Assembly (NCBI RefSeq): GCF_945957525.1
Contig: NZ_CAMFLA010000011.1
Location: 1-64,000 of the forward strand
Length of the DNA stretch: 64,000 nucleotides
Direction: 5' to 3'
DNA from: an uncultured Aquitalea sp.
GTDB taxonomy: Bacteria > Pseudomonadota > Gammaproteobacteria > Burkholderiales > Chromobacteriaceae
This document shows positions 53,918 to 63,060 of the stretch, piece after piece. Within the stretch, counting starts at the first letter, position 1; the number at the start of each line of letters is the position of its first letter. Below the pieces are notes generated by a model. The model was not told the DNA's origin and ran no database searches. It was given only the letters and a program-made list of their open reading frames with translations. A program made the position numbers and the translations under genes.

Positions 53918-53954
53918 AAAGCGCCGGGGCGATATGCGTCCCGGCGCTTTGTTT
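53918..53954. terminator. Terminator between convergent aminotransferase genes
   Basis: AAAGCGCCGG and CCGGCGCTTT arms surround GGCGATATGCGTC and are followed by GTTT. The A-run on the left may also serve leftward transcripts. Confidence 0.7.
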
Positions 53955-54095
53955 ACCGCGTTTCCCTCACCAAGAACCGCCAACCCAAATCAGTATCGCG
54001 GCAGAGGCCAGGCGCTGCCCGGGGTACGGCGCAGCGGAGCAAAGCAGGCGCAAACGCTTGGCTTGCCAGTGCAAAAGGTTGGCCGAAGACCGCCA

Positions 54096-55424
54096 TCACA
54101 AACTGCTGAGCACCTCATCCAGCGCATCCAGCAACAAGTGAACATGTTCTGACTGGAAAACCAGTTGCGGCCGCACCTTGAGGATGTGTCCCTCCCTGCC
54201 GGTGGCGCTGATCAGCACCCGCCGCTCGCGCAATCCGTTCACGACGCGGGCAGTTTCCACCCAGGCGGGCGTTTTCAGCCGGCGATCCGTCACCATCTCC
54301 ACGCCCAGGAAAAAACCTGCGCCGCGCACATCGCCAATCAGCGCATGCTTCTCAGACAGACGTTCAAAGCCCGCCTTGAGCAGCGCACCGGTAGCGTGGG
54401 CATTGGTTTGCAGGTTTTCGTCGCGAATGACGTCCAGCACCGCCATGCCGGCGGCGCACGATACCGGATTGCCGCCAAACGTATTGAAGTAACGCACCTT
54501 GCGGCTGAATGCCTCGAGGATGTCGCGCCGGGCTACCAGGCCAGCCACCGGATGGCCGTTGCCCATCGGCTTGCCCATGGTGACGATGTCCGGCGCTGCA
54601 CCATGCCGCTGGAAGCCCCAGAAATGGCTGCCGGTGCGGGCAAAACCCGCCTGCACCTCATCCGCAATGAACAAACCGCCCGCCGCGCGAACCATTTCCG
54701 CCGCGCGAGCAAGACAGCCCGCCGGTTCGGCATACACCCCGTCGCTGGTAAACAGCGTATCCACCAGCAAAGCCGCCGGCTGCATGCCGTGACGTTTGAG
54801 GTCGGCGATGGCGGCTTCCACATCGCGCAGGAAGCGCGGCCCCGCCTGCTCGCCTTCGCGATAGCTGTCCGGCGGCGGTACGGTGCGCACATGCGCCCCC
54901 AGCGGCACCCCCTCGCCAAAAGCGGGCGAACACTCGGCCACGCTGGCGGTAACGCCGTGGTAGGCGTGGCGACTGACAATGAGGCCGCGCCCGCCGCTGA
55001 CGTTCCACGCCAGTCGCAACGCCAGATCGTTGGCTTCGCTGCCCGTGCAGGTAAACACCGCCTGCCTGTCGTCCAGCCCCAGCGTGCCCAGCAAGCGCTC
55101 GGCGTAATCCACCACGATGTCGTTCAGATAGCGCGTGTGCGTATTGAGGGTGGAAGCTTGCCGGGCAATGGCCTCCACCACGCGCGGATGGCTGTGTCCG
55201 ACCGAGGCCACGTTGTTGTACACATCCAGATAGGCTTCCCCATCCGGGCCGTACAGCCAGACGCCCTCGGCGCGTGCTACATGCACAGGCCGTTCGTAAA
55301 ACAGCCGGTAGGCCGCGCCCAGCGACAGCTGCCGCCGCCGCACCAGCGCCTGCTCCCGTGCCGGCAATGCCGCTGCCGATGCGGGATCGAAGGCATTCAC
55401 CATGCGCTGGTCCTTATTGCTCAT
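54096..55424 (-). CDS. Class III PLP enzyme, phospho-lyase type (ETNPPL/PHYKPL-like)
   Basis: A 442-residue class III aminotransferase-fold protein. HPRVVEAIARQASTLNTHTR and TCTGSEANDLALRLAW match the ethanolamine-phosphate and phosphohydroxylysine phospho-lyase group more than ordinary transaminases. The PLP aspartate is in LFIADEVQAGFAR and the lysine in VTMGKPMGNGHP. Its start overlaps the stop of an APH-type kinase, which pairs phosphorylation with elimination. Substrate is inferred from that pairing; a true transaminase cannot be excluded. Confidence 0.8.
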   Translation of the reverse strand: MSNKDQRMVNAFDPASAAALPAREQALVRRRQLSLGAAYRLFYERPVHVARAEGVWLYGPDGEAYLDVYNNVASVGHSHPRVVEAIARQASTLNTHTRYLNDIVVDYAERLLGTLGLDDRQAVFTCTGSEANDLALRLAWNVSGGRGLIVSRHAYHGVTASVAECSPAFGEGVPLGAHVRTVPPPDSYREGEQAGPRFLRDVEAAIADLKRHGMQPAALLVDTLFTSDGVYAEPAGCLARAAEMVRAAGGLFIADEVQAGFARTGSHFWGFQRHGAAPDIVTMGKPMGNGHPVAGLVARRDILEAFSRKVRYFNTFGGNPVSCAAGMAVLDVIRDENLQTNAHATGALLKAGFERLSEKHALIGDVRGAGFFLGVEMVTDRRLKTPAWVETARVVNGLRERRVLISATGREGHILKVRPQLVFQSEHVHLLLDALDEVLSSL

Positions 55425-56461
55425 GCTTGTCCTTTCATGCCGCAGATGCGACGCAGATAGGTGGTGGCTTCCTCGCGCCCCAGCGCGCTGAGCCGGGCGA
55501 AGCCATCGCGGCTGATGCCGTTGTTGCGCAGGATGTAGACGCGGTTTTCCGGATGTCGGGCAGCCCGCCAGTCGGTAATGGTGACCGTCATGTAAAGACG
55601 GGTGAGGATGAGGTCGTACAGCAGGTCCACCTCCGCCTCCTGCAAGGCATTGAGCTCGTGATAGGCGGCGATCAGGTCGGCGGCGGTATCCAGCGGGTTG
55701 ACGCTGGCCGACAGCTGATAGGAACAAGCCACCGCCAGCTCATCCACCAGGGGCGCGTGCACCATGTCGCCAAAATCGATCAGACCTGCCGTACCGGTTT
55801 CATCCTCGGCGTTCACCAATACATTGTAGGGATTGAGGTCGTTGTGGATCACCTGCCGCCGCAAACCGGCCAGGCGGGGTTTGACCTCATCTTCAAAATG
55901 ATCGAGCCAGCACCGCAGCTGCGGCTCCTGCCCTTCGGCCAACCCCCGCAGTCGTTCGCAGTGCTGGATGTCCCACAGCAGATAATGATGCGCGGCCGGA
56001 TGCCGGAAGCCCGACAAGGCACGGTCCAGTCGCGCCAGCGTACGGCCCAAGTCGCGGCGCTGGGCAGGGGTGCGCGCCACTTGGTGCAAGGGCTTGCCAT
56101 CCAGATAACTCAGCACTCGCAACACCCGCTCGCCGCCCTCCGGCATGCGTACCGCCGCCCATGGCGCGTCGTCCTTGCGAGGCAGCACATGGGGGATGGG
56201 CAGCCCCGGGTCTTGCGCCTGCGCATGCAGCAGCGCCCGGGTCTGAAAGTCCGTCACTTCGCGCGGCTCGGCCGGATGCGTCAGCTTCACCACGTACTGC
56301 TTGCCATCCAGACCTTGCAGATGAAAGTTTTCGTCACGCTCACTATTGAGCCGGCTCAGCGCGCCGCCCAAGCCATAGTGCTCGACCAGTAAGGCCGACA
56401 CCACCTCGTACGGCGTGGCGTCCGCCACGGTGGAAAACAGCTTACCGGCTTGTTCAGACAT
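55421..56461 (-). CDS. APH-family kinase, hydroxylysine kinase-like
   Basis: A 346-residue small-molecule kinase with the aminoglycoside phosphotransferase fold. RDENFHLQGLDGKQYVVKLTH is the nucleotide-binding N-lobe with its lysine, QVIHNDLNPYNVLV is the Brenner motif with the catalytic aspartate, and LIDFGDMVHAP is the metal-binding DFG-type motif. These resemble the AGPHD1/HYKK branch. It overlaps the SDR gene upstream by 8 bp and the phospho-lyase downstream by 4 bp, so the three are one operon. Confidence 0.85.
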   Translation of the reverse strand: MSEQAGKLFSTVADATPYEVVSALLVEHYGLGGALSRLNSERDENFHLQGLDGKQYVVKLTHPAEPREVTDFQTRALLHAQAQDPGLPIPHVLPRKDDAPWAAVRMPEGGERVLRVLSYLDGKPLHQVARTPAQRRDLGRTLARLDRALSGFRHPAAHHYLLWDIQHCERLRGLAEGQEPQLRCWLDHFEDEVKPRLAGLRRQVIHNDLNPYNVLVNAEDETGTAGLIDFGDMVHAPLVDELAVACSYQLSASVNPLDTAADLIAAYHELNALQEAEVDLLYDLILTRLYMTVTITDWRAARHPENRVYILRNNGISRDGFARLSALGREEATTYLRRICGMKGQA

Positions 56462-57194
56462 GCTGCCCCCCGTTGATATGGATTTCCGCGCCGTTGATAT
56501 AGGACGAAGCGTCGGTACAGAGAAAATGAATGGTGCGCGCCACTTCTTCCGGCGTGCCCAGCCGTCGCAGCGGCACATCGCGCTCTACAATCTGCGCCGT
56601 GCCGGGCGACAGGATGGAAGTATCGATTTCGCCCGGAGCGATGGCGTTGGCGCGAATCCCGTGCGGGCCCAGCTCATGCGCCAGCTCGCGCGTCAAGGCG
56701 GCCAGCCCGGCCTTGGAGGCGGCATAGGCCACGCCGGCAAACGGGTGCACCCGCGAACCGGCAATAGAGGTCACATTGACGATGGAACCCTGCCCTTTCT
56801 TGAGTTCGGCAAACAAGCCCCGCGCCAACAGGGCGGTGGAGATCAGATTGACATTCAATACCCGCGTCCAGGTGTCGGCATCGCTTGCCAACACGCCAAG
56901 ACGCGCGCCCTCCGGTCCCTTGGGTGAAATCCCGGCATTGTTTACCAGGGCGTGCAGCTCGCCGTTCGGCAAACGTGAACGTACCTCGGCAATCAGCGCA
57001 TCCAAGGTGGAAAGGTCGGCCAGGTCCGCCTGCACATGACTTTCTTTGGCGGAGGGCCACAGGCAGAACTCGGAAAAGGGCTGGCGTGACACGGTAAGCA
57101 TGCGCCAGCCCTGCTCCTGAAACAGCTTGACGGTAGCGTGACCAATGCCGCGGCTTGCACCGGTGAGCAACATAAAGCGGGTGGACTGCGACAT
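56454..57194 (-). CDS. Short-chain dehydrogenase/reductase
   Basis: A 246-residue classical SDR. TGASRGIGHATVKLFQ is the NAD(P) motif, LVNNAG follows, and the catalytic serine and YAASK (Tyr and Lys) lie in VTSIAGSRVHPFAGVAYAASK. GGQHV ends the protein. It opens the operon with the kinase and phospho-lyase; it may interconvert a hydroxy and a keto group of the same substrate. The specific substrate is unknown. Confidence 0.9.
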   Translation of the reverse strand: MSQSTRFMLLTGASRGIGHATVKLFQEQGWRMLTVSRQPFSEFCLWPSAKESHVQADLADLSTLDALIAEVRSRLPNGELHALVNNAGISPKGPEGARLGVLASDADTWTRVLNVNLISTALLARGLFAELKKGQGSIVNVTSIAGSRVHPFAGVAYAASKAGLAALTRELAHELGPHGIRANAIAPGEIDTSILSPGTAQIVERDVPLRRLGTPEEVARTIHFLCTDASSYINGAEIHINGGQHV

Positions 57195-57207
57195 GACGGC
57201 TCCTTAA

Positions 57208-57317
57208 GAGTGGCTGGCAAAATGCCTGATGCGGCGTTGCGCCGACTGGTCGTACTCAAGTACTGCCTGCATCGGCACGCTTGGCCTCAGCCGTGAAACC
57301 GATTTTGTCAGCCGCTC
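57208..57317 (+). repeat. MITE-like element, copy A
   Basis: A 110-bp unit begins GAGTGGCTGGCAAAAT and ends ATTTTGTCAGCCGCTC, which are near-perfect terminal inverted repeats. It contains the small palindrome GTACTCAAGTAC in the middle. It lies just upstream of the SDR operon. Confidence 0.75.
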
Positions 57318-57575
57318 CAAATCCGCCACAAACCCTTGCGCGTCCCTGTCCTGCTGCGGTTGCCGGCTGCATCTGCCTGTCTGGACTCAGGGTGTCTGCG
57401 AGGTATTGTTAGCGGTTTGCATTGCGTGACGGGGCGAGATGAGCAAAACCCGGGCCGACTGCGCCGTACCAGGCAACAAGACATCAAGCGCATGTCGTCG
57501 ACAACTCGGTACAAACAAGCGGTAGCACCCAGCCGCCAAAACTCTGGCCGCCGACAAGCCTTGCTCACCCAAATT

Positions 57576-57587
57576 ATGATGCATCAT
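57576..57587. promoter_or_regulatory. Candidate GntR operator
   Basis: ATGATGCATCAT is a perfect 12-bp palindrome followed by ATACAATGCATC, which repeats its right half. It is in the divergent region between the SDR operon and the GntR gene. Confidence 0.4.
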
Positions 57588-57741
57588 ATACAATGCATCT
57601 TGAGCATTGCAAACACGCATCGACTGCTTGTATCGTTCCGACCACAAACCACCGGATTGATCACAGGCTGCTCGCAAACGCGGCTCATGCCCGAAAACGG
57701 CGTAGACCAAGCACCCGCCCAGTCTTGCCCGCAAGATTCAA

Positions 57742-57850
57742 GCGCGGCCAACAAAGCCCTGATGCTGCATGCGTCTCCTGGACATACCCGGGTACGGCCT
57801 GTGCCGGCGCACCTTGCCTCGGCTGTGAAACTGATATTTGTCAGCCGCTG
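57742..57850 (+). repeat. MITE-like element, copy B (diverged)
   Basis: The unit begins GCGCGGCCAACAAAG and ends ATTTGTCAGCCGCTG, aligning along its length with copies A and C, but with more substitutions and without the central GTACTCAAGTAC. It lies 60 bp before the GntR start. Confidence 0.65.
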
Positions 57851-57910
57851 CAAACCCTTGTTTCTCACGCCGTGCGCAAACGCCAGGCTTGCGCCAACCG
57901 GAACACCGCC

Positions 57911-58588
57911 ATGACACAGGAAACCGCCGCATTGGAACATGACAAGCTGGGCGACTCTGTCTACCAGCTGATCTGTCACGCCCTCATCCAGGGCCGGCTC
58001 AAACCCGGCGACCGACTGAAAATCCGCGATCTGGCCGAGCGCTTCGGCACCAGCGTCACCCCGGTGCGCGACGCCATCCTGCGCCTGGTACAAGAGCAAG
58101 CGCTCATCCTGAGCTCCCCGCGCGACATCCGTGTGCCGCACATGACGCTGGCGCGCTACCTGGAAATCCGCGCCATCCGGGTCAAACTGGAAGGCCTGGC
58201 CGCTGAAATGGCCGCGCTCAAGGCGGGCCCGGCGGATATCGCCCGACTGGAAGAGCTGGTGACGCGCAATCAGGCGGCGGTGGCCGCTGGCGATATCGAC
58301 CTAGGCTGCGACCTCAATCAGCGCTTTCACTTTGCTCTGGTGGAAATTGCCGACATGCCCTTTCTTGTCGGCATCCTCTACCGCATCTGGCTGCAGATGG
58401 GCCCGCTGATTGCCGCCGTCTACGCCGAAGGCGGCGACGACATGATCGACTACCACCCGCCAGTGATAGACGCCATCCGTCGCCAAGACGGCGCGGCGGC
58501 CGCAGCGGCCATCGGCGCGGATATTGTCAGCGGCGGACAGGCCATGCTGCACAGACTGCAAAAGGCCGAAAACCTGTTCGATTCATGA
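57911..58588 (+). CDS. GntR-family regulator, FCD (FadR) subfamily
   Basis: A 225-residue regulator. The winged helix GRLKPGDRLKIRDLAERFGTSVTPVRDAI (about residues 30-58) is followed by an FCD domain (about 80-215) with aspartate and histidines in RFHFALVEIAD and DDMIDYHPPVID that can bind a metal. It is divergent from the SDR-kinase-lyase operon, its probable target. The ATG at 57911 replaces a much longer frame that runs through a MITE. Confidence 0.9.
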   Translation: MTQETAALEHDKLGDSVYQLICHALIQGRLKPGDRLKIRDLAERFGTSVTPVRDAILRLVQEQALILSSPRDIRVPHMTLARYLEIRAIRVKLEGLAAEMAALKAGPADIARLEELVTRNQAAVAAGDIDLGCDLNQRFHFALVEIADMPFLVGILYRIWLQMGPLIAAVYAEGGDDMIDYHPPVIDAIRRQDGAAAAAAIGADIVSGGQAMLHRLQKAENLFDS

Positions 58589-58710
58589 ATCCGGCGTCTG
58601 GCATACCTTCCTTCTTTTGAACAGTTGCTTGCAAGTGCCGACTTTATCTCCCACCCAGAAATGTGACTGACCTGAATTTCATCGGTGCACAGATCATGGG
58701 GGGGGACAAT

Positions 58711-60333
58711 ATGCTGGGACAACTGACAGTGCGGCAGAAACTGCTTGGCGGTTTCGCTGTCATTATCGCCTTGCTGGTGGTGCTGCTTTCCGCAGCGCTG
58801 CACAACATGGGCACCATCAACGAAAAACTGCTGGATATCACGCAAGACCGCTACCCCAAGGTAAAACTGACCCACGGCATTACCGAAAAGTCCTTGGACA
58901 TAGGTCGTCAATTGCGCAGCGCAGCACTTTTCCCGGCCACTTCGGCCGACTTTCTGAGCAAGGTTGACGGCTTGAGCGCCGGGCAAAAAGACGACATGGA
59001 CAAAATCGAAGCGCTCTTGTCCACCGCCAAGGGCAAGGCGCTGTTTGCCGAACTGAAAGAAAAACGAGGCGCCTTCATCGCGGCAGTAAGCGATGCGAGT
59101 GTGCTACTCAAGGCGCAAAAAGCCGCCGAAGCGGCCGATGTCATCAAAAACCGCGTCGCGCCCGCCAACAATGCCTTCATGGCCAGCCTGAAATCCTTCT
59201 CCGACTTCCAAGAGGAGCTGATGGGACATGCCAACGAAGCGGCCGCTACTGCCTATCACGATGCCGTCACCAGCATGATGACCATCGCCGTCATCGCTCT
59301 ATTGCTGGCCGTCGCCACGGCATTGCTGATTGCCAGGCTGATCACCACGCCTCTGCAGAAGTCCGCCGCACTGGTGGAAAACATTCGCCGTGGCGACCTG
59401 TCCGGCCGCGACGATGCAATCCCCCCTTCCCGCGATGAAGCCTTGCAGATCGCCCGCAGCATTCAGGAAATGCGCAGCGGTCTGCGAGAGATCGTACAAG
59501 CCATCCAGCAAAACGCGCACAATGTCGCCGATTCGGCGCGAGAACTGTCCAGCATGGCCGAACATGTGGCCAATGGCGCACAACAACAGGCAGAGGCCAC
59601 CAGCGAAGCCGCCGCCACCATTGAAGAACTCACGGTGAGCATCAATCATGTGGCGGACAACTCCACAGAAGCCAGCGAGCAAGCCAAAAATACCGGCACG
59701 CTGGCCCGCGACGGCGGCAAGGAGGTTATCCACTCGGTATCCCAGATTCGCGAGGTCAGCCATTCGGTGGGCGGCACCGCACATCAGATGAACGAACTGA
59801 GTCAGGAGGTGCAACGCATCGGCAGCATCGTCACCGTTATCCGCGACGTGGCCGACCAGACCAATCTGTTGGCGCTCAACGCCGCGATTGAAGCCGCCCG
59901 CGCGGGAGAAATGGGCAGAGGCTTTGCCGTGGTGGCGGATGAGGTGCGAAAGCTGGCCGAGCGCACCACGGCCTCGGCGCTGGAAATCACCCAAATGATC
60001 AATGCCATCCAGCAAGGCGTTGGCAAAGTAGTGGGCAGTATGGAACGCAGCCTGAGCAGTGTGGACAGTGTCAGCAGCAGCACCGAGCTTGCCTCCCAAA
60101 CCATTGAGCGCATCAGTCACAGCACGCATGCCATTGTCAGTGCGGTGGCCAACATCACCGACTCTCTGGGAGAGCAACGCATCGCCAGCCAGAGCTTGGC
60201 GATGAATATGGAAAAGGTGTCGCAGATGGCCGAAGAAAACAGTGCCACTGTTGAGGAGCTGGCCACCACCTCCGCTCAACTCAGCGCCCTTTCGGGCAAC
60301 TTGCAGGAAATCACGGCCCGCTTCCATCTCTGA
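58711..60333 (+). CDS. Methyl-accepting chemotaxis protein
   Basis: A 540-residue chemoreceptor. A membrane helix ([18 protein letters not shown]) is followed by a four-helix-bundle periplasmic sensor (about 35-190), a second helix, a HAMP domain (about 210-265) and a signalling domain. The latter includes [20 protein letters not shown] at the hairpin tip that binds CheA/CheW. No CheR-binding pentapeptide is present at the C-terminus. The ATG at 58711 follows a run of Gs at about 6 nt; earlier GTG and ATG codons exist at 58663 and 58696. Confidence 0.94.
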   Translation: MLGQLTVRQKLLGGFAVIIALLVVLLSAALHNMGTINEKLLDITQDRYPKVKLTHGITEKSLDIGRQLRSAALFPATSADFLSKVDGLSAGQKDDMDKIEALLSTAKGKALFAELKEKRGAFIAAVSDASVLLKAQKAAEAADVIKNRVAPANNAFMASLKSFSDFQEELMGHANEAAATAYHDAVTSMMTIAVIALLLAVATALLIARLITTPLQKSAALVENIRRGDLSGRDDAIPPSRDEALQIARSIQEMRSGLREIVQAIQQNAHNVADSARELSSMAEHVANGAQQQAEATSEAAATIEELTVSINHVADNSTEASEQAKNTGTLARDGGKEVIHSVSQIREVSHSVGGTAHQMNELSQEVQRIGSIVTVIRDVADQTNLLALNAAIEAARAGEMGRGFAVVADEVRKLAERTTASALEITQMINAIQQGVGKVVGSMERSLSSVDSVSSSTELASQTIERISHSTHAIVSAVANITDSLGEQRIASQSLAMNMEKVSQMAEENSATVEELATTSAQLSALSGNLQEITARFHL

Positions 60334-60347
60334 GCTGTTAAAGCCAA

Positions 60348-60378
60348 TAAAAAGGCGGACCGCAGTCCGCCTTTTTTC
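60348..60378. terminator. Bidirectional terminator
   Basis: AAAAAGGCGGAC and GTCCGCCTTTTTT arms around CGCA lie between the convergent chemoreceptor and permease genes. Confidence 0.87.
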
Positions 60379-60442
60379 GGTTACCAAACCCGCGCCGCCA
60401 GCAACACTTGCGCTAAAGCGCAGGCATTGCCAGACCCCAGTC

Positions 60443-61837
60443 TTACTCCCGCTCCGCCGCCATGGCCAGTTGCTGATGCCGGCCCAGATTGAACATCTTG
60501 TAGGCTGCGGATACCAGCAACAGCAAGGCGCTGCCCACCAGCAGGGACACACGGGTATCCGGGTTCACGGCCATGCCGAACAGCACGCACACCAGGAAGG
60601 CAATGGTCAGATAGTTGGTGAAGGGAAACATCACCGATTTGAATGGATGGCTGGCCATCTTCTCGCTGTGCGCCATGCGGAAGCGCGCCTGACACAGCAA
60701 CACGATGAACCAAGGCACCATGCCCGGCAACACGCTGGCGCTGTACACATAGACGAAAACGCGCTCCGGATTGGGAATGATGTAGTTCAGCGCCGAGCCG
60801 AAGAAAATGCAGGCGATGGTCACCCAGATGGCGTTCACCGGCACCCCGCCCTTGGATACTTTCGCGAGGAAGGACGGCAGCTGCTTGTTTTGCGCCAGCG
60901 CGTACAGCATGCGACCACAGCTGTAGATGCCGCTGTTGCACCCGGACAGCGCAGCGGTCAGCACTACGAAGTTGATCACCCCGGCAGCGGCGCTGATGCC
61001 GATTTTGGCGAATGTCAGCACAAACGGGCTGCCGTGGCTGCCAATCTGGTTCCACGGATAAATGGCCACGATCACAAAGATGGCGCCGACATAGAAAATC
61101 AGGATGCGCCAGATGATGTTGTTGATCGCGCGTTTAAGCGTCACTTGCGGATTCTTGGCCTCGCCGGCGGTAATGCCCACCAGCTCTACGCCCTGATAGG
61201 CCGCCACCACCAGACAGAGGGCAAACAGGAAGCCCTTCCAGCCGCCGGCGAAGAAGCCGCCATGCTGCGCAAGATTGGCGAAGCCGATGGCGGGCATGTC
61301 GCCGCCGCCCACCAGGATCAGCTTCAGTCCCACCAGGATCATCACCACGATGGTGGAAATCTTGATCAAGCCGAACCAGAACTCAAACTCGCCGTACAGG
61401 CGCACAGCCAGCAGGTTGGAGGCCGCCAGAATGCCGACGAAAGCCAGCGCAGGCACCCATTGCGGCAAATCGGGGAACCAGTACTGCACATACACCCCCG
61501 CCGCCGTGATTTCCGAAATGCCCACGGCAATCCACATGAACCAGTAGGCCCAGGCTGTGAGGTAGCCCCAATAGGGGCTGATGTACTTGTACGCGTAAAA
61601 GGCGAAGGATCCGGCCACCGGTTCGGTGTACAGCATCTCGCCCATGGTGCGCATGATGAAGAAGATGAATAGGCCGGCGATGGAGTACGCCAGCAAGACG
61701 GAGGGGCCGGTCCACTTGAGCGTGCTGGCGGAGCCCATGAACAGGCCCACCCCAATAGTGCCGCCCAGCGCGATCAGCTCGATGTGCCGAGCCTCCAGCC
61801 CGCGCTGCAGTTTCTTGTCGACTTGATTATCTGACAC
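60443..61837 (-). CDS. Amino acid permease, AAT family (ProY/YifK-like)
   Basis: A 464-residue APC-superfamily symporter with about 12 membrane spans. [20 protein letters not shown] is the diagnostic first-helix motif, and [18 protein letters not shown] is the consensus helix-6 loop. The sequence type is closest to ProY/YifK, so proline, serine or threonine are possible substrates. The GTG at 61837 (MSDNQVDKK) has GGGA upstream; an earlier GTG at 61852 lacks one. Palindromic operators lie upstream. Confidence 0.9.
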   Translation of the reverse strand: MSDNQVDKKLQRGLEARHIELIALGGTIGVGLFMGSASTLKWTGPSVLLAYSIAGLFIFFIMRTMGEMLYTEPVAGSFAFYAYKYISPYWGYLTAWAYWFMWIAVGISEITAAGVYVQYWFPDLPQWVPALAFVGILAASNLLAVRLYGEFEFWFGLIKISTIVVMILVGLKLILVGGGDMPAIGFANLAQHGGFFAGGWKGFLFALCLVVAAYQGVELVGITAGEAKNPQVTLKRAINNIIWRILIFYVGAIFVIVAIYPWNQIGSHGSPFVLTFAKIGISAAAGVINFVVLTAALSGCNSGIYSCGRMLYALAQNKQLPSFLAKVSKGGVPVNAIWVTIACIFFGSALNYIIPNPERVFVYVYSASVLPGMVPWFIVLLCQARFRMAHSEKMASHPFKSVMFPFTNYLTIAFLVCVLFGMAVNPDTRVSLLVGSALLLLVSAAYKMFNLGRHQQLAMAAERE

Positions 61838-61935
61838 GATGCTATTTCCCACTTGTTTTGATATGTCTCTGCGAATGACTTTATCGCCAAATCATTCTGG
61901 CAACCGGCAAGATCATGAATATTGATCTTGCTCAC

Positions 61936-61961
61936 ATTCAAATGCTAACCAGCATTTGAAT
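61936..61961. promoter_or_regulatory. Palindromic operator near the permease gene
   Basis: ATTCAAATGCT-AACC-AGCATTTGAAT has perfect 11-bp arms. It lies about 100 bp before the permease start, within promoter range. Confidence 0.55.
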
Positions 61962-62010
61962 TCGCAACAAGCTGGGGAAATCCATTAAAAACAGGCACTT
62001 TTTGATTATT

Positions 62011-62056
62011 TTCGGATTGCCGAACAGTAATTGTGTATCAAATTCGGATTTCCGAA
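62011..62056. promoter_or_regulatory. Tandem operator pair TTCGGA-type
   Basis: TTCGGATTGCCGAA (62011-62024) and TTCGGATTTCCGAA (62043-62056) are palindromes with centres 32 bp apart, about three helical turns. This spacing suggests two dimers bound on one DNA face. The regulator is unknown. Confidence 0.6.
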
Positions 62057-62234
62057 CCACATTATCAATTTACGTGGCAACACCCAGGAAAATGGCTTTC
62101 ATTGAAAGCACTTCAAAAGCAAAAAAAGGCCTGAGGCGGCCTGACGCCGGCTTATTTCATAAAGCCTTGTCGCAATCAGGCAAAACCAGCACCCGTCCGT
62201 CATGATCGTAAGCCACATTCCTTGACGCCAAACA

Positions 62235-62260
62235 GAAAGCCCGGCTGTCGCCGGGCTTTC
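62235..62260 (-). terminator. Terminator of the 71-aa gene
   Basis: GAAAGCCCGGC and GCCGGGCTTTC arms with a TGTC centre lie 160 bp downstream of the small leftward gene. Confidence 0.65.
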
Positions 62261-62422
62261 CAAAACCGGGGCCGGCCAGTTTGTTGGCCGCCCCGCTGAT
62301 GGCAGTACTAAAGAGCACAGATAAAACCTCGCGTCACCTCTGAGCCAAGACGCGCCGACGCGGTCAAGTCACCCAATGCGACAGGGCGCGCAACGCAGGA
62401 ATTCCGGTGTTGTTTGCGGGTT

Positions 62423-62638
62423 TTACTTGCTCAGATACAAATCATCAAACACGTCATTGGTGAGGTAGTACACCTCCCCCTCGTGCGAAATGCGGGACAC
62501 CTTGCCGTCGCAATAGGAGTTGCCGCGCTCGATGACGTATTCCCCCTCCTCCAGCAACACCTTGGTGTTGTTCTTCTGCAGATAGGCAACCGTGCCGGCC
62601 GGCACATGCAGCGTAGTTTTGAGCTCTTGTTCAGCCAT
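62423..62638 (-). CDS. Small protein of unknown function (71 aa)
   Basis: A soluble 71-residue protein, MAEQELKTTLHVPAGTVAYL onward, with an acidic C-terminal part (VFDDLYLSK). GGAGCAAACC precedes the ATG, so the start at 62638 is secure; an upstream ATG at 62677 is out of place. It has the look of a conserved stand-alone gene, but no family was recognised. Confidence 0.7.
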   Translation of the reverse strand: MAEQELKTTLHVPAGTVAYLQKNNTKVLLEEGEYVIERGNSYCDGKVSRISHEGEVYYLTNDVFDDLYLSK

Positions 62639-63060
62639 GGTTTGCTCCTTTGTTGTTCGATGGGGTGCCAGCAGCATATCAGGCTTGTCGTTTCAATGCC
62701 TTGACGGGCCGCGGCAAATACTGCCCGTCGTAGGGGAAATGCAACGTCAGTCGCTTAGAGCGGCCAACAAAATTCCTGATGCTGCGTTGTGCCTCCTGGC
62801 CGTACTCAAGTACTGACTGCGTCGGCGCGCCTTGCCTCTGCCGTGATACTGATTTTTGTTAGCCGCTCTTATTCCGTCTTACTGACAGCTATTTGAAATG
62901 AATGATTGTCAATATTTGCACTATTCCAACACTGATAGTTTTTAATCGGCAAAACCCATGTCTTCTTGCAAATTTATGTGAAAGAAACCCTGGTCATAAC
63001 TAAACTTTGTCTGACAAAAGCCAGCCATCAAACAAGGCGGCATTGCGGCAGGGAGGCCAC
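62639..63060. other. Non-coding region with MITE copy C and an AT-rich stretch
   Basis: After the small gene the region holds MITE copy C and then about 130 bp (62880-63010) that is clearly more AT-rich than the surroundings. The AT-rich part probably contains the promoter of the protease gene, but I could not assign hexamers with confidence. Confidence 0.5.
62758..62868 (+). repeat. MITE-like element, copy C
   Basis: A 111-bp unit begins GAGCGGCCAACAAAATTC and ends GATTTTTGTTAGCCGCTC; the outer 15 bp are inverted repeats with one mismatch. The centre holds GTACTCAAGTAC as in copy A. Confidence 0.78.

Larger units (their letters stand above)
57195..57910. other. 716-bp non-coding region with two MITE copies and a palindrome
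   Basis: No ORF here has a ribosome site or recognisable product. It contains MITE copies A and B (listed separately). Between them lies the 12-bp perfect palindrome ATGATGCATCAT (57576-57587) in an AT-rich patch, a possible GntR operator for the divergent SDR operon and regulator. Confidence 0.6.
61838..62422. other. 585-bp non-coding region upstream of the permease gene
   Basis: No supported gene. It is AT-rich near the permease and contains three palindromes and a terminator (listed separately). The plus-strand frame at 62002-62205 has no ribosome site and runs through the operators. Confidence 0.6.
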
